A DNA stretch of 64,000 nt from positions 1,781,001 to 1,845,000 of the forward strand of contig NZ_AP022839.1 in assembly GCF_011764505.1 (NCBI RefSeq), written 5' to 3'. Both the position numbers and the translations under genes were made by a program. This document shows positions 9,277-20,667 of this stretch, one piece after another. The DNA is from Legionella antarctica (GTDB lineage: Bacteria > Pseudomonadota > Gammaproteobacteria > Legionellales > Legionellaceae). How positions within the stretch are numbered: the first letter of the stretch is position 1; each line of letters starts with the position of its first letter. Below the pieces are notes generated by a model. That model was not told the origin of the DNA. It did not search any database and saw only the letters and a program-made list of their open reading frames with translations.

Positions 9277-11031
9277 ATGAACTACGAACAACTCTTATTC
9301 ATTGCGCTTTTACTAACCGCGCTTGTTTTTTTTGTTTCTGGATATATTCGCTATGATCTTGTTGCTGCCCTAACCCTGTTACTTGCAATTATCTTTGGCC
9401 TGGTACCGATAAAGGAAAGTTTTATTGGCTTTAGTCATAGTGCGGTGATCACAGTAGGAACTCTTTTTATCATTAGTCGTGCTGTGGAAAATACCGGTAT
9501 TCTTGATGAGATAGCTTATTATCTTCGCTTAAGGCGTAAAAATATCCCCAAACAAATCTTGGTATTGAGTTCTGCGGTGGCGTCGCTTTCAGCTTTTATT
9601 AATAATGTGGCCGCTGTTGCACTTATGATACCTGTTACACTGAAAATCGCACGAATTAAGAATATTCCTCGCCGAGCGCTGCTCATGCCTTTATCATTTA
9701 GCTCTCTTCTTGGAGGCTTAATTACTCTGATAGGTACCTCACCAAACATTATTGTTTCTGATTTTCGTAAGAACAGATTGGGCAGTTCTTTTCACTTCCT
9801 TGATTTTGCCCCAGTAGGTATCGGCGTTGCCATAGTTGGAGTTGCCTTTATTGCCTGGGCAGGGTGGCGCTTAATCTCTTTAAAAACAGACAAGGATAAT
9901 AAACCTTTTTTAGAAACGTTCACTTTTGAGTTTCGCATAAAATCTAATTCGTCTTTAGTAAACAAAAAAATGGCACATCTGCTCAACGAATATCAGGATA
10001 GAGCAGAATTACTTGTTGTTTTGAGAGGCGGTGAGGTACTCCGCAAAAATTTGAAATATCTGACAGTTAAAACAGATGATCTTTTGATCCTGGAAACAGA
10101 CAAATGGACATCAGGAGAACTAACCAGTCAATACGGATTAGTTAGAGGACCTCAACATCAAAAAATGGAATCTATGGATTATTTTTTAACCGAAATTATT
10201 CTTTTACCGCAATCGTTTTTAGAGACGAAGCCTATTAAAGACTTAAATCTGATAGAAACCTATGGCATTGAAATTATTGCTATTTCAAGAAGAAATGCAA
10301 CGTTTACCAAAAGCCTTGGAGATATTACGCCACAAACAGGCGATGTTTTATTGGTTAAATCAAATAGTAAGCTTATCCAGGAAAGACTATATGCTTTAAA
10401 CTGTATAGCTGCCGGTGAAAACCGCATTCGTCCTTTCTCAAAACAAGCAACCATCAAAGTATTCGCTATATTTTTTCTTGCAGTTGCTGCAGTAATTTCA
10501 GGCTTTGTTCGCACAGACATAGCATTTTTCACAGCCTCAATTGCAATGATATTGACTGGATGTTTAAGCTTGGATGGGGCTTATCGAAGTATTAATCTAC
10601 CTATTCTGGTTTTAATTGCTACTCTAATCCCGGTAGGTCAGGCTATGGAAACAACGGGGACAGCCAAACTAATCGCTCAAGGTTTTTATTATTACGGTCA
10701 TGCATTGCCGATTAGTATGAATTTATTTATTTTGATTGTTATATGCATGCTGTTTGCAAACTTTATAAACACCGCTGCTGTGGCATTAATTTTTTCTCCC
10801 ATTGCTTTAATGATTGCTTCTGACTGGAGTGCTTCACCCGATCCTTTTCTGATGGCGGTAGCTGTAGGATCTTCTTGTACGTTTATTACTCCAGTAGGGC
10901 ATCAGGCAAATACCCTGGTCCTTGGGCCTGGAAATTACCAATTCTCCGATTATTGGCGTATTGGATTACCTTTAACATTGATACTGTCAGTCACTGCAAC
11001 TTTGTTAATTCGTCTGTTTTGGTCGTTCTAG
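9277..11031 (+). CDS. SLC13-type permease with two TrkA-C domains
   Basis: A 584-residue inner-membrane transporter. Two clusters of hydrophobic segments flank a soluble central region of about 200 residues, which looks like two TrkA-C domains (ELLVVLRGGEVL; GIEIIAISRRNATF). The transmembrane signature motifs INNVAAVALMIPV and LIGTSPNIIVSDF in the first half, and FINTAAVALIFSP and ITPVGHQANTLVLGPG in the second, are those of CitT/ArsB superfamily permeases. The substrate (sulfate, dicarboxylate or other anion) cannot be told. A TTG start at 9235 is possible, but the ATG at 9277 has AAGAGAAG 8 bases upstream. Confidence 0.85.
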   Translation: MNYEQLLFIALLLTALVFFVSGYIRYDLVAALTLLLAIIFGLVPIKESFIGFSHSAVITVGTLFIISRAVENTGILDEIAYYLRLRRKNIPKQILVLSSAVASLSAFINNVAAVALMIPVTLKIARIKNIPRRALLMPLSFSSLLGGLITLIGTSPNIIVSDFRKNRLGSSFHFLDFAPVGIGVAIVGVAFIAWAGWRLISLKTDKDNKPFLETFTFEFRIKSNSSLVNKKMAHLLNEYQDRAELLVVLRGGEVLRKNLKYLTVKTDDLLILETDKWTSGELTSQYGLVRGPQHQKMESMDYFLTEIILLPQSFLETKPIKDLNLIETYGIEIIAISRRNATFTKSLGDITPQTGDVLLVKSNSKLIQERLYALNCIAAGENRIRPFSKQATIKVFAIFFLAVAAVISGFVRTDIAFFTASIAMILTGCLSLDGAYRSINLPILVLIATLIPVGQAMETTGTAKLIAQGFYYYGHALPISMNLFILIVICMLFANFINTAAVALIFSPIALMIASDWSASPDPFLMAVAVGSSCTFITPVGHQANTLVLGPGNYQFSDYWRIGLPLTLILSVTATLLIRLFWSF

Positions 11032-11422
11032 AACCTGAGCGGTACTGACTTAATTATATGGTGTCCTGCTAGCGCTTAGGAAAACCTGATATAAGTGGTG
11101 TGTAAACTGAAACATTCTTCATAATAAATTATCTATCTGGTACTTTAAAAGTCATGGGGTGAATATAATAAAAATAAGCACCGTGCTCCATGTGATTTTA
11201 GTTTCCTGCTTGTTGTTTTCATCATCACTATAATTCAACACGATTTTTTGCGTGTTAACCCTAAGGGAGAGCTGTTTAATAAGCGTTCGACTGCCCTCTA
11301 AGGCTCTGATAGACAACTTTCAGGAGGTTTGAGAGACTTAAGATGATGCATTTACACCTGTCTGTATGGTATCCTCTTACCAATAATTTATCTTAATCAT
11401 TGAAAAAGGATACGTCCAAATC
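11032..11422. promoter_or_regulatory. Long intergenic region upstream of gyrA
   Basis: About 390 bases without a convincing gene. The region presumably contains the gyrA promoter and leader; AAAAAGGA lies about 10 bases before the gyrA ATG. A 24-codon GTG-started frame near 11159 (MNIIKISTVLHVILVSCLLF and a few more) resembles a signal peptide but ends immediately, so I do not call it. Confidence 0.4.
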
Positions 11423-14041
11423 ATGGTTTATTTAGCCAAAGAAGTCTTGCCAGTTAACATCGAAGATGAGTTAAAGCAATCCTATTTAGATTACGCAATG
11501 AGTGTAATCGTAGGTAGGGCACTACCTGATGTTCGCGATGGATTAAAGCCAGTACACAGGCGCGTGCTTTTTGCGATGAGTGAATTGGGTAATGATTGGA
11601 ATAAACCTTATAAAAAATCTGCGCGTGTGGTAGGGGATGTAATTGGTAAATACCATCCTCATGGTGATACAGCAGTATACGATACTATAGTCCGTATGGC
11701 TCAACCTTTTTCCTTACGCTATCTTTTGGTTGATGGTCAGGGGAACTTTGGTTCTGTCGATGGAGATGCCCCTGCAGCAATGAGATATACTGAAGTAAGA
11801 ATGTCTAAAGTGGCGCATGCTTTATTAGCCGATTTAGAAAAAGAAACTGTAGATTTTACTCCTAACTATGATGAAACTGAATTTGCTCCGATTGTTCTAC
11901 CCTCCAGAGTGCCTAATTTATTAGTTAATGGATCTTCAGGCATAGCCGTAGGTATGGCAACCAATATTCCGCCGCATAACCTCACTGAAGTCATTAATGC
12001 ATGTATTGCTCTTGTAGATGAGCCTGAGACCAGTCTTGATGATCTTATGGAAATTATTCCAGGTCCCGATTTTCCTACAGCCGCTATTATTAACGGCAGG
12101 GCTGGGATTATTCAAGGTTACCGCACTGGAAAAGGGCGGGTAGTGATTCGTGCCAGAACTGAAATAGAAACCGATGCTCACTCTGGTCGTCAGGCTATTA
12201 TTATTCATGAATTGCCCTATCAGGTTAATAAAGCGCGTTTGGTTGAGCGTATCGCAGAATTGGTTCGGGATAAGAAAATTGAAGGTATTTCCGGGCTTAG
12301 AGATGAGTCTGATAAACAAGGTATGCGAGTGGTCATCGAATTAAAACGCAACGAAGTTGCCGATGTTATTTTAAATAATTTGTATGCCCACACTCAAATG
12401 CAAAATGTATTTGGGATTAATATGGTTGCGCTGGTTGATGGTCAGCCTCGCACTTTGAATTTGAAACAAATTCTGGAGTACTTCATTAAGCATAGACGTG
12501 AAGTAGTGACCAGACGAACTATATTTGAATTGAAAAAAGCCAGAGCGCGTGCTCACTTGTTAGAGGGCTTGGGAATTGCTCTTGCCAATATTGACGAGAT
12601 GATTGCTCTGATTAAACAATCCCCAACACCTCAGGATGCAAAAGAAGCATTATTAGCCAAATCATGGCAACCTGGTTTGGTTAAGGCAATGTTAGAGCAA
12701 GCGGGCAGCAATGCGTCCCGGCCAGATGATTTAACTCCCGAATTTGGTATGGGGACTGACGGATACCGATTATCTGTGGCTCAAGCCCAGGCAATCCTGG
12801 AGTTGAGACTTCATCGCTTAACTGCCTTGGAACAAGATAAGATCATTAAGGAATTTGAGGAGTTGTTGCTCATTATAAAAGAGCTGTTAGATATACTTGC
12901 CTCTCCCGAAAGACTCATGCAAGTTATTCGTGAAGAGTTATTAGAGATAAAAACCCAATTTGGCGATGAGCGACGTACTGAAATAACTGCATCACAAGAA
13001 GATCTTACAATCGAGGATTTAATCACGGAAGAAGATGTTGTCGTTACACTGTCTCATCAGGGGTATGTTAAATATCAACCAATTACAGCTTACCAGGCAC
13101 AACGGCGGGGTGGAAAAGGTAAATCAGCAACTCATGTTAAAGATGAGGATTTTGTTGAACGCTTAGTTATTGCCAGTACACATGATACCTTACTTTGTTT
13201 CTCAAATCATGGAAAGCTATATTGGTTAAAAGCGTACCAACTTCCTTTAGCTAGCCGTATTTCGCGCGGTAGACCAATTATCAACATACTTCCTCTTGCT
13301 GAGGGCGAGGAAATTAATGCCATGCTTCCAGTGCGTGAATATAAAGAAGATTTTTATGTATTCATGGCTACTAAGAAAGGAACGGTTAAAAAAGTATCAT
13401 TAAACGCCTTTAGCAGGCCGCGTTCAAATGGAATTATTGCAGTAGATCTGGATGAGGATGATAGTTTGGTCGGCGTTGATATTACCGATGGAAAAAGAGA
13501 CATTATGTTGTTTACTGATGCCGGAAAAGTGATTCGTTTTGATGAAAGTAAAGTACGACCTATGGGACGGACAGCTCGGGGCGTGCGAGGAATCAGAATA
13601 GAAGAAAATCAGGCGGTTAAATCATTAGTCGTAGTTCATCCTAACGGCACCATTCTTACTGCTACTGAAAATGGATACGGTAAACGTACTGAGATAGATG
13701 AGTATCGTGTTTCAGGACGAGGCGGCCAAGGGGTAATTTCCATTCAGGTAACAGAACGTAATGGTAAAGTGGTTAGATCGTTACAAGTCACTGATAGTGA
13801 TGAAGCGATGTTAATTACTGATAAGGGCACTTTAGTTCGATTCAAAGTTAGTGAGTTATCTATTATTGGCAGAAACACTCAAGGAGTTCGCCTGATCAAC
13901 GTCAGCCCTGGCGAGCATGTTGTTGGAATGCAGAAAATTGAGGATTTGGGTGATGAATCGGAGGAGTCAGATGATTCTGTAGATTCAGAAGGGAGTTTAT
14001 CAGAAAGGGAAACGAGTAATGACGAAAACAAGGATCTATAA
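11423..14041 (+). CDS. gyrA: DNA gyrase subunit A
   Basis: The 872-residue breakage-reunion subunit of gyrase. The catalytic tyrosine is Tyr122 ([10 protein letters not shown]). The quinolone-resistance-determining region reads [17 protein letters not shown] with Thr83 and Asp87, the unmutated state for this genus. A C-terminal beta-pinwheel with the GyrA box QRRGGKG and an acidic tail ([12 protein letters not shown]) follow. The stop overlaps serC by 23 bases, making gyrA the first gene of a gyrA-serC-aroA-cmk-rpsA run. Confidence 0.97.
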   Translation: MVYLAKEVLPVNIEDELKQSYLDYAMSVIVGRALPDVRDGLKPVHRRVLFAMSELGNDWNKPYKKSARVVGDVIGKYHPHGDTAVYDTIVRMAQPFSLRYLLVDGQGNFGSVDGDAPAAMRYTEVRMSKVAHALLADLEKETVDFTPNYDETEFAPIVLPSRVPNLLVNGSSGIAVGMATNIPPHNLTEVINACIALVDEPETSLDDLMEIIPGPDFPTAAIINGRAGIIQGYRTGKGRVVIRARTEIETDAHSGRQAIIIHELPYQVNKARLVERIAELVRDKKIEGISGLRDESDKQGMRVVIELKRNEVADVILNNLYAHTQMQNVFGINMVALVDGQPRTLNLKQILEYFIKHRREVVTRRTIFELKKARARAHLLEGLGIALANIDEMIALIKQSPTPQDAKEALLAKSWQPGLVKAMLEQAGSNASRPDDLTPEFGMGTDGYRLSVAQAQAILELRLHRLTALEQDKIIKEFEELLLIIKELLDILASPERLMQVIREELLEIKTQFGDERRTEITASQEDLTIEDLITEEDVVVTLSHQGYVKYQPITAYQAQRRGGKGKSATHVKDEDFVERLVIASTHDTLLCFSNHGKLYWLKAYQLPLASRISRGRPIINILPLAEGEEINAMLPVREYKEDFYVFMATKKGTVKKVSLNAFSRPRSNGIIAVDLDEDDSLVGVDITDGKRDIMLFTDAGKVIRFDESKVRPMGRTARGVRGIRIEENQAVKSLVVVHPNGTILTATENGYGKRTEIDEYRVSGRGGQGVISIQVTERNGKVVRSLQVTDSDEAMLITDKGTLVRFKVSELSIIGRNTQGVRLINVSPGEHVVGMQKIEDLGDESEESDDSVDSEGSLSERETSNDENKDL

Positions 14042-15110
14042 TTTCGGTGCAGGTCCTGCAATGCTTCCTGAGCCTATTCTTAAAGAGGCTCAGGAAGAGC
14101 TTCTCAATTGGCAAGATATGGGTGTGTCAATTCTCGAGCTTGGCCATCGAACCCCAGAGTTTTCTGGGCTTTTAAAGCATGCAGAGCAATCTCTCAGAGC
14201 ATTATTAACCATTCCCGAAAACTATCATGTTTTATTTTTAGGTGGTGCTGCTCGAACACAGTTCGCTATGATTCCCATGAATTTTTTATCCCCTCAGGAA
14301 GAAGCAGGGTATATCATTACTGGTATTTGGTCCCAGATGGCATTTCAGGAGGCACAACACCTTAAAAAAGCCTATTGTTTAGTAAATGAAGATAATGATG
14401 GTTTTAAATCAATACCCGCCCAGGGAAATTGGTTAGTAAAAAACAATACTAGATATGTTTATTATACCCCCAATGAAACAGTAAACGGTGTTAGATTTCC
14501 TTATGTGCCCAAAACTGGGGATCTTCCTCTGATTGCTGATATGACCTCTTGTTTTTTGAGTGAACCTATAGATATCAAGCAGTATGGATTAATCTTTGCA
14601 GGTGCTCAAAAAAACATTGCCAACTCAGGTTTAACAGTTGTAATTGTTCGTGAGGATTTACTGGAAAAATTACCAGAACCGCCAGTGCCCACGATGCTGG
14701 ATTATAGAACTCAGGCTGAGCATCATTCGCTCTATGCAACCTCTCCAGTATTTAATTGCTATTTAGCCGATAAAATGTTTGATTGGATTAAATCTCAGGG
14801 TGGTGTCGATGCTTTATTTCAGCAAAACTGTTTAAAAGCTGCTAAATTATATCAATACCTTGATTCAACAGATTTTTATCTGACCCATGTTGCAAAAGAT
14901 GCTCGTTCTTTGATGAATGTTTGTTTCGGGCTTAAAAATACCGTTCTAGAAGAAAAATTCATTGCATTCGCTGAAAAAAAGGGACTTTATGCGTTGAAAG
15001 GACATCGAAATGTCGGAGGTATTCGTGCCAGTCTGTATAATGCAATGCCAATGGATGGAGTTGATGCCCTGATTAGTTTTATGTCTCAATTCGCGAAGGA
15101 AAACAGTTAG
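14019..15110 (+). CDS. serC: Phosphoserine aminotransferase
   Basis: A PLP enzyme converting 3-phosphohydroxypyruvate to phosphoserine for serine and pyridoxal synthesis (363 residues). It starts [15 protein letters not shown], has [17 protein letters not shown] near residues 72-88 and the PLP lysine in [14 protein letters not shown]. The ATG lies inside the end of gyrA with AAAGGGA upstream. It overlaps the GTG start of aroA by one base. Confidence 0.95.
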   Translation: MTKTRIYNFGAGPAMLPEPILKEAQEELLNWQDMGVSILELGHRTPEFSGLLKHAEQSLRALLTIPENYHVLFLGGAARTQFAMIPMNFLSPQEEAGYIITGIWSQMAFQEAQHLKKAYCLVNEDNDGFKSIPAQGNWLVKNNTRYVYYTPNETVNGVRFPYVPKTGDLPLIADMTSCFLSEPIDIKQYGLIFAGAQKNIANSGLTVVIVREDLLEKLPEPPVPTMLDYRTQAEHHSLYATSPVFNCYLADKMFDWIKSQGGVDALFQQNCLKAAKLYQYLDSTDFYLTHVAKDARSLMNVCFGLKNTVLEEKFIAFAEKKGLYALKGHRNVGGIRASLYNAMPMDGVDALISFMSQFAKENS

Positions 15111-16426
15111 TGAGTCTACTTAATTTTCTAAGTCATCCAGTCCACTCTATTACTGGTGATTTCACTGTGCCCGGTGATAAATCCATTTCTCATCGTTCTG
15201 TTATATTTGGTGCTTTGGCAAAGGGGACCACAGTTATTAATGGTTTTCTTGATGGTGATGATTGCATGGCTACTCTTGCTGCATTTAAAACAATGGGTGT
15301 GCCCATAGAAGATCCTGCCAATCATAAGTTAGTGATTCATGGGGTGGGTAAACATGGTTTAGAAAAACCTGCCCGAACCATTGATTGTGGGAACTCTGGA
15401 ACGAGTATGCGCTTGCTTGCCGGTTTGCTTTCTGCTCAGCAATTTGATAGTCAATTAACTGGAGATGAAAGTCTTTTAAAGAGACCCATGCTGCGAGTAA
15501 GTAGGCCATTAACTCAAATGGGTGCAGATATTTCTACTTATGAAGGAAAACCACCTATTATTATCAAAGGTGGTCAAGAGTTAATAGCTATAGATTACGT
15601 AATGCCTGAAGCCAGTGCGCAAGTAAAATCGTGCATTTTATTAGCTGGACTTTATGCAAAGGGAAAAACCAGGATAACAGAAACCGTTGTGAGTCGTGAT
15701 CATACGGAACTGATGTTAAAAACATTCGCTTATCCCATTCATCAATCGGGACGTTCAATAGAAATTAATGCTGATGGCGAGTGTCAGGGAACCAATATAA
15801 ACATACCAGGAGATATTTCTTCGGCTGCTTTTTTTATTGTTGCTGCTGCGATTATTCCAGGCTCTAGTATCTTAATACGGAGTGTGGGGATAAATCCAAC
15901 ACGCACAGGTATTATTCATATATTAACGGAAATGGGTGCTGACATTACAATTTTAAATCAGCGTCAATATGGTGAGGAGTGGGTTGCTGATTTGCAAGTT
16001 AACTATTCACCGTTGAATGGAGTTGATATTCATTCTTCAATGGTTCCACTGGCAATTGATGAATTCCCTGTAATATTTATAGCTGCGGCATGTGCTGATG
16101 GTCAAACAACCCTTAAAGGAGCTAAAGAGCTTCGTCTAAAAGAAAGTGATCGTATCGGAGCTATGGTCGAAGGATTGGTAAAATTGGGCATAAAAGCAAA
16201 AGGATTTGAAGATGGAATTTCAATAACAGGAGGAGCAATGCACGGAGGAATAGTTGACAGTAGAGGCGATCATCGCATAGCGATGTCTTTTGCTATTGCG
16301 GGTGCTGTATCCACTGAGCCTGTTACTATCAAAAATTGCGCTAACGTGACTACATCATTCCCTGCTTTTGTAACTACTGCAAATGCGCTTCACTTTCAAA
16401 TAGAGGAATTAATTGATAATGTATGA
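15110..16426 (+). CDS. aroA: 3-phosphoshikimate 1-carboxyvinyltransferase (EPSP synthase)
   Basis: Transfers enolpyruvate from PEP to shikimate-3-phosphate, step six of the shikimate pathway (438 residues). Signatures GDKSISHR, DCGNSGTSMRLLAGLL, RLKESDR and DHRIAMSFAIA are all present. The start is GTG, sharing its first base with the serC stop. serC-aroA-cmk-rpsA is a common proteobacterial cluster. Confidence 0.95.
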   Translation: MSLLNFLSHPVHSITGDFTVPGDKSISHRSVIFGALAKGTTVINGFLDGDDCMATLAAFKTMGVPIEDPANHKLVIHGVGKHGLEKPARTIDCGNSGTSMRLLAGLLSAQQFDSQLTGDESLLKRPMLRVSRPLTQMGADISTYEGKPPIIIKGGQELIAIDYVMPEASAQVKSCILLAGLYAKGKTRITETVVSRDHTELMLKTFAYPIHQSGRSIEINADGECQGTNINIPGDISSAAFFIVAAAIIPGSSILIRSVGINPTRTGIIHILTEMGADITILNQRQYGEEWVADLQVNYSPLNGVDIHSSMVPLAIDEFPVIFIAAACADGQTTLKGAKELRLKESDRIGAMVEGLVKLGIKAKGFEDGISITGGAMHGGIVDSRGDHRIAMSFAIAGAVSTEPVTIKNCANVTTSFPAFVTTANALHFQIEELIDNV

Positions 16427-17105
16427 CAAACATGTACCCGTCATTACTCTGGATGGACCAAGCGGGACCGGTAAAGGTACTATATGTAACTTATTGGCCA
16501 AACATCTTCATTGGAATATGCTTGATAGTGGCGCGATTTATCGTGTCTTGGCCTATGCAGCAAGAATAAATGGAATAGAGGCAAATGAAATTGATAAACT
16601 GGCTCAGTTGGCATTTACTTTAAATTTACGTTTTGAAACAACCGAAGAGACTGATTCCAGGATTGTGCTTAATGATACCGTTATTACAAAGCAAATCCGC
16701 AGTGAACAATGCGGTCAAGATGCATCCCAAATTGCAGTGTTTCCTGAAGTAAGACAAGCCTTGCTAGAACGACAACGCGGTTTTGCTAAATATCCTGGGC
16801 TGGTTACTGACGGCCGTGATATGGGGACTGTGGTATTTCCCGATGCATTTTTAAAGCTTTTTCTCTATGCAAATGAAGAGGAAAGAGCAAATAGACGTTT
16901 TTTACAGTTGAAAGAAAAAGAAAATAATGTTAGCCTCGCGCAGGTTGTAGAAGAACTGGCTAAACGTGATACAAGGGATACTGCACGCACACACGCACCA
17001 CTTAAACCAGCTCAAGATGCAGTACAGCTTGATACAACTGGACTATCAATTGTACAAGTGTTCAATAGTGTATTAAAATTACTAGATGAACGCTTGAGAA
17101 GTTAA
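16419..17105 (+). CDS. cmk: Cytidylate kinase
   Basis: Phosphorylates CMP and dCMP. The P-loop GPSGTGKGT and the TDGRDMGTVVFPDA motif are present; length about 228 residues. The frame extends two codons upstream to a TTG, but the ATG at 16419 with GAGGA 11 bases upstream is preferred. It overlaps the end of aroA by 8 bases. Confidence 0.94.
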   Translation: MYDKHVPVITLDGPSGTGKGTICNLLAKHLHWNMLDSGAIYRVLAYAARINGIEANEIDKLAQLAFTLNLRFETTEETDSRIVLNDTVITKQIRSEQCGQDASQIAVFPEVRQALLERQRGFAKYPGLVTDGRDMGTVVFPDAFLKLFLYANEEERANRRFLQLKEKENNVSLAQVVEELAKRDTRDTARTHAPLKPAQDAVQLDTTGLSIVQVFNSVLKLLDERLRS

Positions 17106-17168
17106 TAGTTTTTGGGGAAAGATGAGTAGGACTCATTCTTTCATTTTTTTACTAAAGAGTTTACTAAC

Positions 17169-18845
17169 ATGTCTGAAAGTTTCAAAGAACTATTTGAGCA
17201 AAGTATTATCGGCGCTCAATTTTATCCTGGTGCCATTATTTCTGCTAAAGTTATAGGTATAGATGATGACTATGTCACTTTAAATGCCGGCTTAAAATCA
17301 GAAGGTATTGTTCCCGTAGAAGAATTCTATGATAAAGATGGCGGCCTGGAAATTAGCCTGGGTGATACTGTCGAAGTGGCATTAGATTCAGTTGAAGATG
17401 GTCACGGCGAAACGCTGCTTTCAAGAGAAAAAGCCAAGCGTCAGGAAGCATGGCGCAAATTATCCAAATCACATGAAAATAATGAAACAGTTACTGGTCT
17501 TATTTCCGGTAAAGTCAAAGGTGGCTTTACAGTTGAAATTGGTACCATACGCGCATTTTTACCTGGCTCATTAGTCGATGTGAGACCTGTGAGAGATCCA
17601 TCTTACCTTGAAGGTAAAGAACTTGAGTTTAAAGTAATCAAAATGGATCTAAAGCGAAACAACATTGTTGTATCTCGACGTGCAGTTGTTGAAGAGGAAA
17701 GCAGTGCTGACAGACAAGCATTACTTGAGTCCTTACATGATGGCCAAGAGCTTCATGGTATTGTTAAAAATCTTACCGATTACGGTGCATTTATTGATTT
17801 AGGTGGCATTGACGGTCTGCTGCATATTACCGATATTTCCTGGAAACGCGTGAAACATCCAAGTGAATTATTATCAGTTGGTCAGGATGTTAAAGTTAAA
17901 GTGCTAAGTTTTGATAGTGAAAGAAACAGGGTTTCTTTGGGTATGAAACAATTAGGAAATGATCCTTGGGTAGATTTAGTTGAAAGATATCCCATAAGCA
18001 AGAGATTACAAGGCAAAGTAACTAATATTACAGATTATGGCTGCTTTGTAGAAATTGAGGAAGGTGTGGAAGGTCTGGTTCACATGTCTGAAATGGATTG
18101 GACGAATAAAAACGTTCATCCAAGTAAAGTAGTATCTATGGGTGATTTAGTTGACGTAATGGTTCTTGAAATTGATGAAGACAGACGTCGTATCTCTTTA
18201 GGTATGAAACAATGTGTAGGCAACCCATGGCAACAATTTGCTTCAGCACATGCAAAAGGTCAAAAAGTCAGTGGTAAAATACGTTCTATTACTGATTTTG
18301 GAATCTTCATTGGTCTTGATGGTGAGATTGATGGGCTTGTTCATTTATCTGATATTTCCTGGACTGTTGCTGGCGAAGAAGCGGTGAAACAATTTAAGAA
18401 AGGTCAAGAGTTAGAAGCTGTTATTCTAGCAATAGACCCGGAGCGTGAACGTATTTCGTTAGGATTAAAACAACTTGAAGGTGACAACTTTACAAGTTTT
18501 GTTGATGAGTACACTAAAGGCGCAATAGTTAAAGGTAAAGTAACAGCTGTAGATGCAAAAACAGTTACTGTAGCATTGGCAGATGATATTACCGGTACTA
18601 TTCGTGCTAGTGAATTATCCGATGAGCGCGTTGAAGATGCTACTACCTTAGTTAAAGAAGGTGATGAGATTGAAGCTAAAATCATGAATGTTGATCGAAA
18701 AAACCGTTCAATAACTCTTTCAGTTAAAGCGAAAGACGCGCAAGATGAAGCTGATGCCATCAAAAAATATTCCAGAACCGAAGGTACTGCAACTACTCTG
18801 GGCGATTTATTGAAAGAAAAAATGGCTAGTAAAGAAGGCGAGTAA
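17169..18845 (+). CDS. rpsA: 30S ribosomal protein S1
   Basis: A 558-residue protein with six S1 RNA-binding repeats (for example [19 protein letters not shown] and [19 protein letters not shown]). It binds mRNA leaders on the 30S subunit and is essential for translation of most messages. An unannotated gap of 63 bases separates it from cmk, and an intrinsic terminator follows. Confidence 0.97.
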   Translation: MSESFKELFEQSIIGAQFYPGAIISAKVIGIDDDYVTLNAGLKSEGIVPVEEFYDKDGGLEISLGDTVEVALDSVEDGHGETLLSREKAKRQEAWRKLSKSHENNETVTGLISGKVKGGFTVEIGTIRAFLPGSLVDVRPVRDPSYLEGKELEFKVIKMDLKRNNIVVSRRAVVEEESSADRQALLESLHDGQELHGIVKNLTDYGAFIDLGGIDGLLHITDISWKRVKHPSELLSVGQDVKVKVLSFDSERNRVSLGMKQLGNDPWVDLVERYPISKRLQGKVTNITDYGCFVEIEEGVEGLVHMSEMDWTNKNVHPSKVVSMGDLVDVMVLEIDEDRRRISLGMKQCVGNPWQQFASAHAKGQKVSGKIRSITDFGIFIGLDGEIDGLVHLSDISWTVAGEEAVKQFKKGQELEAVILAIDPERERISLGLKQLEGDNFTSFVDEYTKGAIVKGKVTAVDAKTVTVALADDITGTIRASELSDERVEDATTLVKEGDEIEAKIMNVDRKNRSITLSVKAKDAQDEADAIKKYSRTEGTATTLGDLLKEKMASKEGE

Positions 18846-18868
18846 TATTTTTACTGCTAAAAACTTAG

Positions 18869-18897
18869 AAAGCGTAGAGAGATCTACGCTTTTTTTA
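18869..18897 (+). terminator. Intrinsic terminator after rpsA
   Basis: A 10-base stem (AAAGCGTAGA, 18869-18878) with a GAGA loop and complementary arm 18883-18892, running straight into a T tract. It ends the gyrA-rpsA run. Confidence 0.85.
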
Positions 18898-19024
18898 TAT
18901 CATGTGAATAGAGTTTCTAGAACTATTAATACAGAGTTTGAAACTTTTTATAAACTCTATGATTTTTAAACAGCACGTGGAAACTCCAGGTTACTCTATT
19001 TTTCTTGGTTGGCTAATTAGAGCG

Positions 19025-19071
19025 CTTATATCGGACTTTATTTAGAGCTATTGTATCTGACTTATTTAGAG
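19025..19071 (+). repeat. Imperfect tandem repeat upstream of lapA
   Basis: Two copies of about 22 bases (19025-19047 and 19050-19071) sharing TTATTTAGAG and a TATC-GACTT core. They lie 50-95 bases before the lapA start, next to a possible -10 element TATGAT near 19081. Such an arrangement could be a paired regulator site; this is inference from position only. Confidence 0.4.
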
Positions 19072-19119
19072 TGATCATGGTATGATGATTCATTCGTGTA
19101 ATGAGGGAAGGAATACTAA

Positions 19120-19410
19120 ATGCGCATATTGATGCTGGTTATATATATAGTGCTTATTATCATTGGCGTTAGTTTTGCTGCTTTAAATGCATCATCAGTA
19201 CAAGTTAATTTTTATTTTAAAACATTATCCATGCCTATATCTGTTCTCATGACTATTATGCTTGGCGTTGGCATTTTTATCGGGTTTATACTTTTTATTG
19301 GACGATATTGGCGTTTAAAAATTGAATATCGTAGAATGAAAAGCCAATTAAAACTCACAGAAAGAGAAATCAAAAATTTACGCTCAATTCCTTTGCAGGA
19401 TCAGCATTAA
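19120..19410 (+). CDS. lapA: Lipopolysaccharide assembly protein LapA domain protein
   Basis: A 96-residue inner-membrane protein with two transmembrane segments and a cytoplasmic coiled-coil tail (RRMKSQLKLTEREIKNL). The FAALNASSVQVNFYFKTLSMPIS loop is typical of the LapA (DUF1049) family. It directly precedes lapB, the classic pair that controls LpxC turnover and so LPS synthesis. Confidence 0.88.
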   Translation: MRILMLVIYIVLIIIGVSFAALNASSVQVNFYFKTLSMPISVLMTIMLGVGIFIGFILFIGRYWRLKIEYRRMKSQLKLTEREIKNLRSIPLQDQH

Positions 19411-19456
19411 TACTTTTATTATGTAGGAACCCAATATGCAGAAAGGAAATTAATAA

Positions 19457-20626
19457 ATGATTGATTTATGGCCACTATTGTTGCCTGCTGCCGCTTGGTC
19501 AGGATGGTGGATGGCAAATCGAAGCAATTCTGATAAAGATCCTAATGTATACAATCGGTTATCACGTGAATATGTTGTAGGACTTAATTATTTATTAAAT
19601 GAACAATCTGATAAAGCAGTAGATATTTTTATTAAATTACTTGAAGTAGATAGCGATACAGTAGAAACGCATCTTGCTTTAGGTAGTTTGTTCAGACGTC
19701 GGGGAGAAGTAGACCGAGCTATCCGTATCCATCAAAATTTAATTGCCAGGCCTCAATTAAGCATACTACAGAGAAAAGAAGCTTTAATGGCCCTGGGCCA
19801 GGATTATATGGGGGCTGGTGTTTTTGATCGGGCTGAACGTATTTTTTTAGAAGTTGTAGAGTTAGGTGGAAGCAAAGAGACCAGCAGTCTTCAAGGATTA
19901 TTGGCAATCTATCAGCAAGAAAAAGCATGGGAAAAAGCATTGGATGTGATAAAAAAGCTGGAAATTTCTACTGGTACCAGTCTTCATCATCAAGCGGCTC
20001 ACTATTATTGTGAAATGGCAAGTCAGGCACTTAAAGTAAATGTGATTGATAGAGCAGTTTATTGTATTAAACAAGCAATGAATGTAGATGCTGGATCAGT
20101 CCGAGCAAGTTTAATGAATGCAAGCATAGAAATGAAAGAGGGGCGATATAAACAAGCAATTCGTTCCTTAAAACGAGTTCCAGAGCAAGATGCAGAGTTT
20201 TTATCTGAAATAATTGAGCCTCTGGTCTTTTGCCATAAAGAACTTGATTTAATGCCTGATTGCATTCATTATCTTGAGCAAACATTACCCGATCATCCTC
20301 GCGCTTCAGTGATTTTTGTTATTGCCGAGTATTTGCGCCAAAATAGGAGTATGGATGCTGCTATAGATTTTGTAGCAGAAAAGCTAAGTAAACATCCTTC
20401 AATCAGAGGATTAAATCGGCTTATTTATTGGCATCTTGAATCAGCTCATGGAAAAGTTCGTGATAAATTACAAATGCTTTATGATATTACAAGTAAATTT
20501 TTAGACAATAAGCCAGTTTATAGATGTGGACATTGTGGCTTTGGCGGTAAACATTTACATTGGCACTGTCCTAGTTGTAAGCAATGGGGCAGAATGAAAC
20601 CCATTCATGGTTTAGAAGGGGACTAA
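19457..20626 (+). CDS. lapB: Lipopolysaccharide assembly protein B
   Basis: A 389-residue protein with an N-terminal membrane anchor (WPLLLPAAAWSGWWMA), a run of TPR helices, and a C-terminal rubredoxin-like zinc module (CGHCGFGG, then CPSCKQWG). LapB helps FtsH degrade LpxC, adjusting LPS amount; function is inferred from the family. It is preceded by AAAGGAAATT and follows lapA by 46 bases. Confidence 0.92.
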   Translation: MIDLWPLLLPAAAWSGWWMANRSNSDKDPNVYNRLSREYVVGLNYLLNEQSDKAVDIFIKLLEVDSDTVETHLALGSLFRRRGEVDRAIRIHQNLIARPQLSILQRKEALMALGQDYMGAGVFDRAERIFLEVVELGGSKETSSLQGLLAIYQQEKAWEKALDVIKKLEISTGTSLHHQAAHYYCEMASQALKVNVIDRAVYCIKQAMNVDAGSVRASLMNASIEMKEGRYKQAIRSLKRVPEQDAEFLSEIIEPLVFCHKELDLMPDCIHYLEQTLPDHPRASVIFVIAEYLRQNRSMDAAIDFVAEKLSKHPSIRGLNRLIYWHLESAHGKVRDKLQMLYDITSKFLDNKPVYRCGHCGFGGKHLHWHCPSCKQWGRMKPIHGLEGD

Positions 20627-20667
20627 ATTACAAATGGACCATTTATATACTATTTTATGAGATTATA

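Noticed and set aside
11159..11233. Short GTG-started signal-peptide-like frame upstream of gyrA.
   Set aside because: It ends after 24 codons with nothing following; probably chance or a tiny remnant.
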